A DNA stretch of 64,000 nt from Streptomyces sp. NBC_01497 (GCF_036250695.1 NZ_CP109427.1:5704001-5768000), one strand, 5' to 3'; shown: positions 8,952 to 17,511, counted from the first letter of the stretch. Numbers and translations are program-made. The notes: a model not told the origin generated them from the sequence alone.

Positions 8952-9634
8952 GCGCCCGCCCGGAGCCCGTCGCCGTCGCGCCGGGGACGCCCCACACGCC
9001 GCGCGACCGTCGGATCATCCTGTGGCGTCACGGCCAGACCTCGTGGAACGTGGAGGGCCGTTTCCAGGGCTCCACGGACATCGAGCTCACACGGACCGGT
9101 GTCCAGCAGGCCCGGCGTTCGGCTCTGCGGCTGACCCGGTTGACGCCGCACGCGATCATCTCGTCCGACCTGCGCAGGGCCGCCGCGACGGCCGCCGAGC
9201 TCGCCGCGCTGACCGGACTCGCCGTGCTGCACGACGCGGCACTGCGGGAGACGTACGCGGGTGACTGGCAGGGACTGACGCACACCGAGATCAACGAGCG
9301 GTACGGCGACGAGTACCTGGCCTGGAAACGCGGCGAACCGATCAGGCGCGGCGGCGGGGAACTGGAGACCGAGGTCGCCGACCGGGCGGCGCCCGTCGTG
9401 CTGCGGCACGCGGACGCGCTGCCGGACGGGGGCACACTCGTCGTGGTCAGCCACGGCGGTGCGATCCGCACCACCATCGGCCGGCTGCTCGGGCTCGAAG
9501 CGCCCCACTGGGAAGGCCTCGGCGGTCTGACCAACTGTTTCTGGTCGGTGCTCGGCGAAGGCATCCGCGGCTGGCGCCTGCTGGAGCACAACGCGGGCAG
9601 CCTGCCGGAGCCGGTCATGGGCGACGACGACTGA
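8948..9634 (+). CDS. histidine phosphatase family protein, probable CTG start
   Basis: Phosphoglycerate-mutase-like phosphatase; the substrate is not identifiable. The catalytic RHG lies in LWRHGQTSWN (residues 26-35), the second histidine in VVSHGGAIR, and the acid in LRETYAGDW. Downstream of the rsfS stop no ATG, GTG or TTG exists in frame before the catalytic motif; the nearest upstream GTG at 8762 would overlap rsfS by 190 bases. CTG at 8948 overlaps the rsfS TGA as CTGA and has GAGG at 8937-8940, 7 bases upstream. It therefore looks translationally coupled from a non-canonical start, giving 228 residues. Confidence 0.88.
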   Translation: MSARPEPVAVAPGTPHTPRDRRIILWRHGQTSWNVEGRFQGSTDIELTRTGVQQARRSALRLTRLTPHAIISSDLRRAAATAAELAALTGLAVLHDAALRETYAGDWQGLTHTEINERYGDEYLAWKRGEPIRRGGGELETEVADRAAPVVLRHADALPDGGTLVVVSHGGAIRTTIGRLLGLEAPHWEGLGGLTNCFWSVLGEGIRGWRLLEHNAGSLPEPVMGDDD

Positions 9635-9707
9635 TTTCACTTTCCGGCGGCCCGCAGGCTAAAGTTCTTCTTGTTCGCAGCGCGGAGCGCAAGCGCGAAG
9701 AACACGC

Positions 9708-9780
9708 GGGGCTATAGCTCAGTTGGTAGAGCGCCTGCATGGCATGCAGGAGGTCAGGAGTTCAATTCTCCTTAGCTCCA
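9708..9780 (+). tRNA. tRNA-Ala (anticodon GGC), copy 1
   Basis: A 73-base cloverleaf. The acceptor arms GGGGCTA and TAGCTCC pair with the alanine-identity G3-U70 wobble; the anticodon stem CCTGC/GCAGG holds loop ATGGCAT, giving anticodon GGC; the T-loop is TTCAATT. The discriminator is A and no CCA is encoded. Identical to the gene at 13415. A GTTCTTC...GAAGAAC inverted repeat lies just upstream (9664-9703). Confidence 0.97.
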
Positions 9781-9805
9781 CAGCCTTTCCGGGGAGACCC
9801 GGAGA

Positions 9806-9845
9806 AACCGCCTCGGTCCGGTCACGGATCGGGGCGGTTCGCGTT
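9806..9845 (+). terminator. terminator after tRNA-Ala copy 1
   Basis: A 15-base-pair stem (AACCGCCTCGGTCCG with CGGATCGGGGCGGTT, two G-U pairs) around loop GTCA, followed closely by a short T run. Confidence 0.8.
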
Positions 9846-9851
9846 TTCCCC

Positions 9852-9921
9852 GTCTGCGGTCTGCGGTCTGCGGTCTGCGGTCTGCCGTCTGCCGTCTGCC
9901 GTCTGCCGTCTGCCGTCTGCC
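9852..9921. repeat. heptanucleotide microsatellite
   Basis: Ten head-to-tail 7-base units: four GTCTGCG followed by six GTCTGCC, then decayed GTGGTCTGT copies. It lies between the tRNA terminator and the 3' end of the XRE regulator and is non-coding. Confidence 0.95.
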
Positions 9922-10018
9922 GTGGTCTGTGGTCTGTCCGTGGCCCTTTCCATGCGGGCGGCGGTGGGCGGCCTGTGGGAAAGGTCCCCGTACGGCCCGC
10001 CGGCTCGCGGCCGTGGAT

Positions 10019-11062
10019 TCAGGGCGTACGCGCGGCAGCCACCAAGCGGTCCACGCGGCTCGCGCTCTCCGCGTCGGCCGGTGTGTACGTGACGATCCGG
10101 CACTCGGGCATGCCGTTGATGTTCAGGGACAGCGAGCGCAGGTACATCTCCCCGGCCGTCGCGTGGCGGAAGCCCTTCAGCCGCGTGCCGGGCGGCACCA
10201 CGTCGCCGCGCCCCCAGAGTTCGGCGAACAGCGGACTCCGCTCGGACATCCCGTGCACGAAGCGCTCCCACTCGGGCTCACCGACATGGCGTCCGTACGC
10301 ACCCCGCAGCGTCGCCACCATCAAGGGCAGCTCCTTTTCCGGATGGGTCGGTTCCACGCCGCCGCGGTCGAGGAACATCATGCGCAGCGCGTTGGGCCGG
10401 TGGCGCCCCGGGGACCCTTCGTCCGCCGCCGGGACGGCGGTCGTACCGGCCCCGGGCGAACCCGAGCCGGGAGCGAGGAGGCCGCCAAACCCCGGGACGG
10501 AAGCGGGACCGAAGGCCGGATCGCGGCCCGGATCGGAGGCGGGAGCGCGACCCGAGCCGGATCCGAAGGTCCCGGTCGCCTGGAAGACCGCGCGATAGGC
10601 GGCGTTGGTCGCCAGGACGTCGTAGCGCCCGTCGTACACCGCGGCCGGGCGTGGATGGAGCGCGTCGATGATGCCCTGCACCTCCTCGCCCATCGTGTCG
10701 GGCCACGCGGCCTCGCCCCCGTACTCGTCGTACGCCACCTCGGCAAGGCGGTAGAGGTGTTCGCGCTCGGCGTCGTCCAGTCGCAGCGTGCGCGCGACCG
10801 CGTCGAGCACCTGCGGCGACGCGTTGATGGGGCGGCCCTGCTCCAGCCACGTGTACCAGGTGACCCCCACCCCGGAGAGCTGCGCGACCTCCTCGCGGCG
10901 CAGCCCCGGCGTGCGGCGCCTGAACCCCGGCGGCATGCCGACGTCCCCCGGTGTGACGCGGGCCCGTCTGCCGCGCAGGAACGCGGCCAGTTCGGACCTG
11001 CGCCGCCGGCCCGGCGCGTGCCGGGGCGCACTCGTGACGAGCGTGCTGTCCGTGCTGCCCAT
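10019..11062 (-). CDS. XRE-family regulator with MmyB-like ligand-binding domain
   Basis: A 347-residue transcription factor. An N-terminal helix-turn-helix (about 20-100) includes RRRTPGLRREEVAQLSGVGVTWYTWLEQGR, the hallmark of this actinobacterial family. A C-terminal MmyB-like sensor (about 115-340) starts at PAAVYDGRYDVLATNAAY and ends with LSLNINGMPECRIVTYTPAD. A Gly/Ser/Ala-rich insert interrupts the sensor at about 170-215. Members bind small hydrophobic ligands and usually control a divergent neighbour. Here that neighbour is the MFS exporter, 102 bases away, with a 16-base palindrome between the starts. Confidence 0.9.
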   Translation of the reverse strand: MGSTDSTLVTSAPRHAPGRRRRSELAAFLRGRRARVTPGDVGMPPGFRRRTPGLRREEVAQLSGVGVTWYTWLEQGRPINASPQVLDAVARTLRLDDAEREHLYRLAEVAYDEYGGEAAWPDTMGEEVQGIIDALHPRPAAVYDGRYDVLATNAAYRAVFQATGTFGSGSGRAPASDPGRDPAFGPASVPGFGGLLAPGSGSPGAGTTAVPAADEGSPGRHRPNALRMMFLDRGGVEPTHPEKELPLMVATLRGAYGRHVGEPEWERFVHGMSERSPLFAELWGRGDVVPPGTRLKGFRHATAGEMYLRSLSLNINGMPECRIVTYTPADAESASRVDRLVAAARTP

Positions 11063-11136
11063 GAGCGCATTCTCCGTTCCCGCCGTCCGGCCTGCCAGGT
11101 GCCGTCAGTACCAGCATCGACGGGCTCTGCCCGCCC

Positions 11137-11152
11137 GTGTCCGCGCGGACAC
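11137..11152. promoter_or_regulatory. perfect palindrome in the XRE/MFS divergent gap
   Basis: GTGTCCGCGCGGACAC is a perfect 16-base inverted repeat 13 bases before the MFS start codon. It is the natural candidate operator for the divergent XRE regulator (inference from position and symmetry). Confidence 0.5.
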
Positions 11153-11164
11153 AGGCTCGGTGCC

Positions 11165-12674
11165 ATGACCACCGCCACCACTCCTGTCCCCGTCCCTGGC
11201 GAGTCCGGCCGCCCCGGCGACGCGGTCCCCTCCAGTGAACGCCACCCCACTGACAACCGACGGCCCCTCAGACGCGGCCCGCTGCTGGCCGTTGTGCTCG
11301 GAGCCCAGTTCATGGCACTGCTCGACTCGTTCATCGTCAATGTCGCGGCCCCGACGATCCGTGACGAATTCCATGCCACCGGAAGCTCGTTGCAACTGGT
11401 GGTCGCCGGCTACTCGGTCGCGTACGCGGCGCTGCTGATCACCGGGGCGCGCATCGGCGACCGGTTCGGTCACGGGCGCGCGTACCTCGCCGGGCTCGCC
11501 GCCTTCACCGTCGCGTCCCTCGCGTGCGGACTGGCGGGGAGCAGCGGGCAGCTGATCGTGTTCCGCGTGGTTCAGGGCGCGGGCGGCGCGATCATGATCC
11601 CGCAGGTCCTCAGCCTGATCCAGCGCCACTTCACCGGCGAAGGGCGTGGGCGCGCGCTCGGCGCGTACGCGGCGGTCCTCGCCTCCGGCGCCGCGGCGGG
11701 CCAGGTCGTGGGCGGGCTGCTGGTCAGCGCGGACCTCTTCGGTCTGAGCTGGCGCCCGGTCTTCCTCGTCAACGTGCCGATCGGCGTCCTGCTGCTCGCC
11801 GTGGGCGCCCGCGTGCTGCCCGGGCGGCGGCACGAGGCGTCCGGGCCGGGCCGCGGGCTCGACCTGCCGGGCCTCGCGGTGCTGGCGGCCGTCCTCGCCC
11901 TGCTGACGATCCCGCTGGTCCTCGGTGAGCGGGCAGGGGTGGCCCGCGGGGTGCTGGGCCATGCTGGGCGGCTCCGTGGCCCTCCTGGGCGGCTTCCTGG
12001 TGTACGAGGCGCGGCTCGCGGCGCGGGGCGGCCATCCGCTGATCGCGCCGCGCGTGCTCCGCGTCCCGGGGCTCGTTACGGCCGCCGTACGGATCCTGCT
12101 GATCATGGCGGTGAACGCCGGCTTCCTGTTCACGTTCACGCTCCACGTCCAGGGCTCGCTCGGGTACAGCCCGCTGCGCGCGGGCCTCACCTTCCTGCCC
12201 ACCTGCGTCGTGTTCGGCGTGGTGGGCCTGACCTGGCGGCACTGGCCGGCCGCCGTCCGCCGCGCCGCGGTGCCCTGCGGGTTCCTCCTCACGGCCCTGG
12301 CCTGCGCGGGCCTCGGCCGGGCGCTCGGCCGGGGCGGTGACGGCGGGCCGCTCATGTGGACCGCGCTCGGTGCCCTCGGGGCGGGCCTGGCCCTCGGCTT
12401 CACCCCGGTCCTGACCGGAGCGCTGGCGTCCGTACGGATCGAGGACGCGGCCGACGCGAGCGGGCTGCTCGTGACCATCACCCAGATCGGTCAGCTCGTC
12501 GGTGTCGCGGGTCTCGGCGCCCTCTACCTGGGGCGACTGCCCCGGCCGGGGGCGCATGGCGGGGCGCACGGCGCGGCCGACGCCCTCCTCGTGACTCTGC
12601 TCGTCATGGCGGGTGCGGCCCTTTTGGGAGCACTCGCCGGGCTCGTGCGGCGCCGGGCGCCGCGAGCCGCGTGA
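11165..12674 (+). pseudogene. MFS drug exporter (DHA2 type) split by a frameshift
   Basis: Proton-driven 14-helix efflux permease of the DHA2 type. The first frame (from ATG 11165) contains LDSFIVNVAAPTIRDEF, the motif-A region GARIGDRFGHGRAY and VVQGAGGAIMIPQVLSLIQ, and keeps helices to PLVLGERAG. The second half (SVALLGGFLVYEARLAARGGHPLIAP to the stop at 12672) lies in another frame. The crossover is at a GGGG run (11936-11939): removing one G restores AGWPAGCWAMLGG and a roughly 500-residue exporter. It is either a natural frameshift that inactivates the protein, phase variation in a short G run, or a sequencing error. It is divergently paired with the XRE regulator. Confidence 0.85.
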
Positions 12675-12775
12675 CGAGGCGATACACCCGTACATCCTGG
12701 ATTCTGCGGCTATCTGCATGTATCGGCGACGGGTAACGACCAGGCTGTCAGCCGCCGAAGGTGCCTCCCGTACGG

Positions 12776-12822
12776 CTGACCCCTCCGGCCCGGCCATGGC
12801 AGAATCGGGACGGCCGGAGGGG
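12776..12822 (+). promoter_or_regulatory. candidate promoter overlapping inverted repeats
   Basis: CTGACC (12776-12781) and CAGAAT (12800-12805) are 18 bases apart. Two inverted repeats overlap them: GTCAGCCG/CGGCTGAC (12747-12754 and 12773-12780) and CCCCTCCGGCC/GGCCGGAGGGG (12780-12790 and 12812-12822). The symmetry could serve a regulator or RNA folding. Confidence 0.35.
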
Positions 12823-12852
12823 ACGAACGGCCAGGACCGGGAGGAGAGCACG

Positions 12853-13014
12853 ATGTCCGCCAGCGGCATCGACGACGATGCACTGCCTGAGGCGGCGGAC
12901 AGGACCGGCGCGGTTCGCTGCCCTTCGTGCGGTTCGTCCCATGTGGCACAAGTGCTCGGCGACAACGGTGGAGTTTCCTACGTGTGCACGGCCTGCGGCC
13001 ACAGCTGGAGCTAG
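12853..13014 (+). CDS. small zinc-ribbon protein (53 aa)
   Basis: A 53-residue protein with an acidic N-terminus and a CPSCGSSHV...CTACGHSW ribbon (four Cys at about 24, 27, 46 and 49), likely one structural zinc. The ATG at 12853 has GGAGGAG 6 bases upstream; a weaker in-frame ATG at 12796 would add 19 residues. Its stop overlaps the possible GTG of the next zinc-site gene, so the two are coupled. Function unknown; nucleic-acid or protein binding is typical of such ribbons. Confidence 0.8.
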   Translation: MSASGIDDDALPEAADRTGAVRCPSCGSSHVAQVLGDNGGVSYVCTACGHSWS

Positions 13015-13016
13015 TG

Positions 13017-13250
13017 ATGGGCGCACACAGGCGTACCTGCGACTGGTGCGGCAGCGGTACGCCCATCGTCAGGGACATGGATCCCCTCAACCCCGACTTC
13101 CAGTACTGGTGTGAGGAGTGCGCGCGGGCGCTGATCATAAAAGGCGACCCGATCGAGACCTACCGCGAGCTGGAGGGCGAGCCGATCTACGGGCGGCTGC
13201 TCGACGAACACTGCACGCTGAAGCGCTTCTACTCGTTCGCGAGAGCCTGA
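13017..13250 (+). CDS. small CxxC/CxxC protein (77 aa)
   Basis: A 77-residue protein with CDWC (residues 8-11) and CEEC (32-35), probably a zinc site, followed by a predicted helical tail EGEPIYGRLLDEHCTLKRFYSF. Start by ATG 13017 or by GTG 13014, which overlaps the preceding stop. Coupled to the 53-residue zinc ribbon. I know no function; the pair looks like a conserved two-gene unit upstream of leuS. Confidence 0.75.
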   Translation: MGAHRRTCDWCGSGTPIVRDMDPLNPDFQYWCEECARALIIKGDPIETYRELEGEPIYGRLLDEHCTLKRFYSFARA

Positions 13251-13370
13251 CCCCGCCCGATCCGCTGGGTGCGAGGCGCGGGATGCGGGCGCCTGTTCCG
13301 GGGGCCGGATGCCCGCCTCCTCTGGAGGGTTCGCTGCCACCCGTCACGCGCGTCCCCGCCGGATATGGAT

Positions 13371-13401
13371 TTGGTGATCCCCCCTGGTCACCGTGTACTG
13401 T
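13371..13401 (+). promoter_or_regulatory. candidate promoter of tRNA-Ala copy 2
   Basis: TTGGTG (13371-13376) and TACTGT (13396-13401) are 19 bases apart, 14 bases before the tRNA. The GGTGA and TCACC between them form an inverted repeat. Confidence 0.4.
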
Positions 13402-13414
13402 TGGCGCATCGCAC

Positions 13415-13487
13415 GGGGCTATAGCTCAGTTGGTAGAGCGCCTGCATGGCATGCAGGAGGTCAGGAGTTCAATTCTCCTTAGCTCCA
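13415..13487 (+). tRNA. tRNA-Ala (anticodon GGC), copy 2
   Basis: Identical over all 73 bases to the gene at 9708, including G3-U70 and anticodon GGC, again without an encoded CCA. The identity extends only three bases (CAG) beyond the 3' end, so this is a gene-sized duplication. Confidence 0.97.
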
Positions 13488-13516
13488 CAGTGATCCACGT
13501 CACGTGGATGTGAACG

Positions 13517-13546
13517 AAGGGCCTGTCCGTACGGACGGGCCCTTTC
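13517..13546 (+). terminator. terminator after tRNA-Ala copy 2
   Basis: Arms AAGGGCCTGTCCGT and ACGGACGGGCCCTT pair over 14 positions (one G-U), followed by TTC. Confidence 0.75.
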
Positions 13547-13579
13547 GTATGGCCGGTGCGGCGCGTAAACCCCCTGCGG

Positions 13580-13674
13580 TAACCTGTCCTCATGCGTGCC
13601 GTACGCCTTCTGCTTAGCGAGCCGCGCTGATCAGTGCCGACGGATGACAGATCCGGTCGGAGTCAGCGCGGCGT
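13580..13674 (+). promoter_or_regulatory. leuS leader: promoter and attenuator fold
   Basis: TAACCT (13580-13585) ends 6 bases before the leader ATG, implying a leaderless transcript. Past the Leu codons, GCCGCGCTGA (13621-13630, which includes the leader stop) pairs perfectly with TCAGCGCGGC (13663-13672), enclosing an inner hairpin from CCGACGGAT and ATCCGGTCGG. A terminator follows at 13675. Ribosome position on the Leu codons would decide whether the long stem forms. Attenuators upstream of leuS have been predicted in some Streptomyces; how these stems compete was not resolved by eye. Confidence 0.7.
13592..13630 (+). CDS. leuS leader peptide MRAVRLLLSEPR
   Basis: A twelve-codon frame with three consecutive Leu codons (CTT CTG CTT) 7-9 codons before leuS attenuator stems. 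Its stop lies within the long stem's 5' arm. It probably acts as a charged tRNA-Leu sensor for leucyl-tRNA synthetase expression. Confidence 0.75.
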   Translation: MRAVRLLLSEPR

Positions 13675-13698
13675 CCCCTCCTGTGTGAGGGGTTTTTT
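13675..13698 (+). terminator. intrinsic terminator of the leuS leader
   Basis: CCCCTC-ctgtgt-GAGGGG followed by six T. It lies 42 bases before the leuS ATG, where premature termination would control leuS. Confidence 0.85.
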
Positions 13699-13739
13699 CA
13701 TTCCCGCGTGCAGAGACGACCGATGGAGCTTCTGAGGAC

Positions 13740-16625
13740 ATGAGCGAGACGAATCCGGCTGCCGCGGGTGCGGAGAACACCGCGCCCCACCGTTACACGG
13801 CCGTCATGGCCGCCGAGATCGAGGCGCGCTGGCAGGACTTCTGGGACGCGCAGGGCACCTACGACGCGCCCAATCCCAGCGGTGATCTGGCCGGGGACCC
13901 CGCCATGGTGGCGCGGCCCAAGAAGTTCGTCATGGACATGTTCCCGTACCCCTCGGGTGTGGGCCTGCACGTGGGCCACCCGCTCGGCTTCATCGCCACC
14001 GACGTCCACGCCCGCCACCAGCGCATGACGGGGCACAACGTCCTGCACACGCTCGGGTTCGACGCCTTCGGCCTGCCCGCCGAGCAGCACGCGGTCGCCA
14101 CCGGGACCCACCCCAGGGTCTCCACCGAGGCGGCCATGGAGAACATGACCCGTCAGCTGCGGCGGCTGGGTCTGGGGCACGACAAGCGGCGCGCGGTCGC
14201 CACGATCGACCCGGAGTTCTACCGCTGGACGCAGTGGATCTTCCTGCAGATCTTCAACTCCTGGTACGACCCCGCGGTCAACAAGGCGCGTCCCATCGAG
14301 ACGCTGGTCGCGCAGTTCGAGAGCGGGCAGCGCCCCACTCCCGACGGCCGTCCCTGGGCCGAACTGAGCGGCGCCGAGCGCGCCGACGTGCTGGGCGGGT
14401 ACCGGCTGGCGTACGCCTCGGAGGCACCGGTCAACTGGTGTCCCGGTCTCGGCACCGTCCTGGCCAACGAGGAAGTCACCGCGGACGGCCGCTCCGAGCG
14501 CGGCAACTTCCCGGTGTTCAAGAAGAAGCTGCGCCAGTGGAACATGCGGATCACCGCGTACGCCGACCGTCTGGTCGACGACCTGGACCAGTTGGACTGG
14601 CCGGAGGCCATCAAGCTCCAGCAGCGCAACTGGATCGGCCGCAGCGAGGGCGCGCGCGTCGACTTCCCGGTCGGTGACGGCGGCGACGCCATCACCGTCT
14701 TCACCACCCGTGCCGACACCCTGTTCGGCGCCACCTACATGGTGCTGGCGCCCGAGCACGAACTCGTCGAGAAGATCGTTCCGGCGGCCTGGCCCGCCGA
14801 CACCCACGAGGTGTGGACGGGCGGCCACGCGACGCCGGCCGCCGCCGTCGACGCGTACCGCAAACAGGCCGCCGCGAAGTCCGAGGTCGAGCGGCAGGCC
14901 GAGGCCAAGGACAAGACGGGCGTCTTCACCGGCGCGTACGCGATCAACCCGGTCAGCGGCGATCAGGTGCCCGTGTTCATCGCGGACTACGTCCTGATGG
15001 GCTACGGCACCGGCGCGATCATGGCGGTACCGGCCCACGACACCCGCGACTTCGCCTTCGCGCGCGCCTTCGAACTGCCCATGCGCTGCGTCGTGGAGCC
15101 CACCGACGGCCGCGGTCAGGACCCGGCCGCGTGGGACGACGCGTTCGGCTCGTACGACGCGACCATCGTCAACTCCACGGGTGCCGACATCACCCTGGAC
15201 GGCCTTGGAGTGGCCGACGCCAAGGCCCGCGTCACCGCGTGGCTGGGCGAGCAGGGCATCGGCGAGGGCACGATCAACTACCGGCTGCGCGACTGGCTGT
15301 TCAGCCGGCAGCGGTACTGGGGCGAGCCCTTCCCGATCGTCTACGACGAGGAGGGCACCGCGCACGCGCTGCCCGAGTCGATGCTGCCGCTCGAACTGCC
15401 CGAGGTGGACGACTACTCGCCGCGCACCTTCGACGCCGACGACGCGGACACCGAGCCGGAGACGCCGCTGTCGCGCAATCAGGAATGGGTCGACGTGGAC
15501 CTCGACCTGGGCGACGGGCGGGGCGTCAGGCGCTACCGCCGCGAGACGAACACGATGCCCAACTGGGCCGGTTCCTGCTGGTACATGCTGCGCTACCTGG
15601 ACCCGACCAACACCGAGCAGGCGGTCGCCCCGGACATCGAGCAGTACTGGATGGGCCCGCGCCCGGGCATGCCGCGCGGCGGCGTCGACCTGTACGTGGG
15701 CGGTGCCGAGCACGCCGTACTGCACCTGCTGTACTCGCGACTGTGGATCAAGGTGCTGTACGACCTGGGCCACATCTCGGCGTCGGAGCCGTTCCACAAG
15801 CTGTACAACCAAGGCATGATCCAGGCGTTCGTGTACCGCGACAAGCGCGGTATCGCGGTGCCCGCCGCCGACGCGGAGGAGCGCGACGGCGTGTACTTCT
15901 ACGAGGGCGAGCCGGTCAGCAGGCTGCTGGGCAAGATGGGCAAGTCGCTGAAGAACGCCGTCACGCCGGACGAGATCAGCGCCGAGTTCGGCACGGACAC
16001 GCTGCGCCTCTACGAGATGGCGATGGGTCCGCTGGACGTGTCCAGGCCCTGGGACACCCGTGCGGTCATCGGGCAGTACCGGCTGCTGCAGCGGTTGTGG
16101 CGCAATGTCGTCGACGAGGCGACCGGCGAGGCCACCGTGTCCGACGCCGAACCCGACGACGAGACCTCGCGCGCGCTGCACAAGGCGATCGACGGCGTCA
16201 CTCAGGACCTCGACGGGCTGCGCTTCAACACCGCGGTCGCCAAGATCACCGAGCTGAACAACCAGCTGACCAAGGCCGGTGGTCCGGTCGCGCGATCGGT
16301 CGCCGAGCGGCTGGTGCTGCTGGTCGCGCCCTTCGCCCCGCACATCGGCGAGGAGCTGTGGCAGCGGCTCGGCCACACCGACAGCGTCGTCCACCAGGAC
16401 TTCCCGGTGGCGGACCCGGCGTTCCTTGTGGACGAGACGGTGACGTGCGTGGTGCAGGTCAAGGGCAAGGTCAAGGCCCGCCTGGAGGTGTCCCCGGCCA
16501 TCTCGGACGCGGACCTGGAGGCCATGGCGCTCGCGGATCCGGGAGTGGTGGCTGCCCTGGCCGGCGCGGGCATCCGGAAGGTGATCGTCCGGGCGCCCAA
16601 GCTCGTGAACATCGTTCCGGCGTAG
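13740..16625 (+). CDS. leuS: leucyl-tRNA synthetase
   Basis: Charges tRNA-Leu; class Ia synthetase, 961 residues, complete. The HIGH motif appears as HVGH near residue 77 ([18 protein letters not shown]) and KMSKS as KMGKS near residue 732. The CP1 editing domain lies between, with the editing-site peptide [11 protein letters not shown] near residue 430. The C-terminal anticodon-binding domain and the LeuS tail domain are present. The ATG at 13740 gives the usual length. Expression is probably governed by the Leu-codon leader and terminator just upstream. A strong terminator follows at 16660. Confidence 0.98.
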   Translation: MSETNPAAAGAENTAPHRYTAVMAAEIEARWQDFWDAQGTYDAPNPSGDLAGDPAMVARPKKFVMDMFPYPSGVGLHVGHPLGFIATDVHARHQRMTGHNVLHTLGFDAFGLPAEQHAVATGTHPRVSTEAAMENMTRQLRRLGLGHDKRRAVATIDPEFYRWTQWIFLQIFNSWYDPAVNKARPIETLVAQFESGQRPTPDGRPWAELSGAERADVLGGYRLAYASEAPVNWCPGLGTVLANEEVTADGRSERGNFPVFKKKLRQWNMRITAYADRLVDDLDQLDWPEAIKLQQRNWIGRSEGARVDFPVGDGGDAITVFTTRADTLFGATYMVLAPEHELVEKIVPAAWPADTHEVWTGGHATPAAAVDAYRKQAAAKSEVERQAEAKDKTGVFTGAYAINPVSGDQVPVFIADYVLMGYGTGAIMAVPAHDTRDFAFARAFELPMRCVVEPTDGRGQDPAAWDDAFGSYDATIVNSTGADITLDGLGVADAKARVTAWLGEQGIGEGTINYRLRDWLFSRQRYWGEPFPIVYDEEGTAHALPESMLPLELPEVDDYSPRTFDADDADTEPETPLSRNQEWVDVDLDLGDGRGVRRYRRETNTMPNWAGSCWYMLRYLDPTNTEQAVAPDIEQYWMGPRPGMPRGGVDLYVGGAEHAVLHLLYSRLWIKVLYDLGHISASEPFHKLYNQGMIQAFVYRDKRGIAVPAADAEERDGVYFYEGEPVSRLLGKMGKSLKNAVTPDEISAEFGTDTLRLYEMAMGPLDVSRPWDTRAVIGQYRLLQRLWRNVVDEATGEATVSDAEPDDETSRALHKAIDGVTQDLDGLRFNTAVAKITELNNQLTKAGGPVARSVAERLVLLVAPFAPHIGEELWQRLGHTDSVVHQDFPVADPAFLVDETVTCVVQVKGKVKARLEVSPAISDADLEAMALADPGVVAALAGAGIRKVIVRAPKLVNIVPA

Positions 16626-16659
16626 CGGCGTCACCCTGCCGCGTCAGGGTTTCCCGTAA

Positions 16660-16698
16660 GGGGCGGTTGGGGGTGGTGAAGGAACCCCCGACCGCCCC
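16660..16698 (+). terminator. terminator after leuS
   Basis: GGGGCGGTTGGGGG and CCCCCGACCGCCCC form a 14-base-pair stem with one G-U pair around an 11-base loop. There is no long T run, as is common in Streptomyces. Confidence 0.75.
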
Positions 16699-16754
16699 GC
16701 TGCGTTTACGGTGGTAGTGACGCTTTGAGAACCCGACCTTTCGGAGGGCCACCC

Positions 16755-17444
16755 ATGGAAGCCGTGCTCCTGATCGTGGTGCTCCTCTTCGTGGCCGCCG
16801 TACTGCTGGGCGCGTACGTGACGGTCAAGGCGGTCGGCGCGGCCAAACGGGGCGTGGACCGCACGATCTCCCAGGCACGGCGCTCGGTCGAGGACACCAC
16901 CCTGCGCGCCAAGAGCTTCGGCCAGCCCGGGGTGCCGGGCGAACTGGCACAGCTGCGGCTGCGGCTGCGCACGTCCATGCGGGCGACCCAGGACGCGTTG
17001 TACGCGGGGGCCGAGCAGGACGCGTCGCTGGAGGAGTCCGTGCGGCTCTTCGGTCGTCTCAGCGCACACGGGCACGAACTGGAGGAACAGCTCAAGCAGG
17101 CCGAGCGCGATCCGGACCGCGCGCGGGTCGGCGCCCGCGTGAAGGAGCTGCGGGACCGGACGGAGCAGGTCACGCGCGCGGCGGACTCGCTGCGCTGGGC
17201 GGTCAGGGACCGGGCGCGGAAGTTCGCGGACGACGACCTGTCCACGCTGAGCGCGGACATCGACGTGGAATCCGGGGCGCTGCGCCACTGGGCCCCTGTC
17301 CAGGAACCGGACACCGCGCCATGGCCGGCGGACGCACGCGGGCCGGAGGCACTCGACCCCTCGGACCCGCGGCGTTTCGAGCGCACCCACCCTTGGCAGA
17401 AGGAACCGCGTCGCCCGTCGTCCCGGCCGGAGACCTCGAACTGA
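16755..17444 (+). CDS. membrane-anchored coiled-coil protein
   Basis: Function unknown. The 229-residue protein has an N-terminal membrane helix (residues 4-24, VLLIVVLLFVAAVLLGAYVTV), a long helical and probably coiled-coil region (about 30-165, rich in Glu/Arg/Leu, e.g. LEEQLKQAERDPDRARVGARVKELRDRTEQV) and a Pro-rich disordered tail. GGAGG lies 7 bases before the ATG at 16755. It stands alone between the leuS terminator and degV. Similar proteins sit near leuS in Streptomyces. Confidence 0.85.
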   Translation: MEAVLLIVVLLFVAAVLLGAYVTVKAVGAAKRGVDRTISQARRSVEDTTLRAKSFGQPGVPGELAQLRLRLRTSMRATQDALYAGAEQDASLEESVRLFGRLSAHGHELEEQLKQAERDPDRARVGARVKELRDRTEQVTRAADSLRWAVRDRARKFADDDLSTLSADIDVESGALRHWAPVQEPDTAPWPADARGPEALDPSDPRRFERTHPWQKEPRRPSSRPETSN

Positions 17445-17511
17445 GCCGGAGCTGTGTGCTGCCCCGGGATGTCTGCCGCCGAGCCGGGACGAGCGCCGAG
17501 GGGACGAGCAG

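Noticed and set aside
9723..10598. ORFs running through the tRNA-Ala genes (also 13118-13513)
   Set aside because: They translate structured tRNA and microsatellite sequence; coincidental open frames.
11925..12674. Second half of the MFS transporter as an independent gene
   Set aside because: It begins mid-transporter and lacks the N-terminal helices; it is the 3' part of the frameshifted gene.
9708..13487. attL/attR of an integrated element at the duplicated tRNAs
   Set aside because: No integrase, relaxase or replication gene lies between, and the identity covers a whole tRNA gene with its own promoter rather than a 3' fragment.
13698..16634. 978-codon open frame antisense to leuS
   Set aside because: It mirrors leuS codons in GC-rich DNA; the translation is Arg/Val/His/Gly-rich with no family signature or ribosome site.
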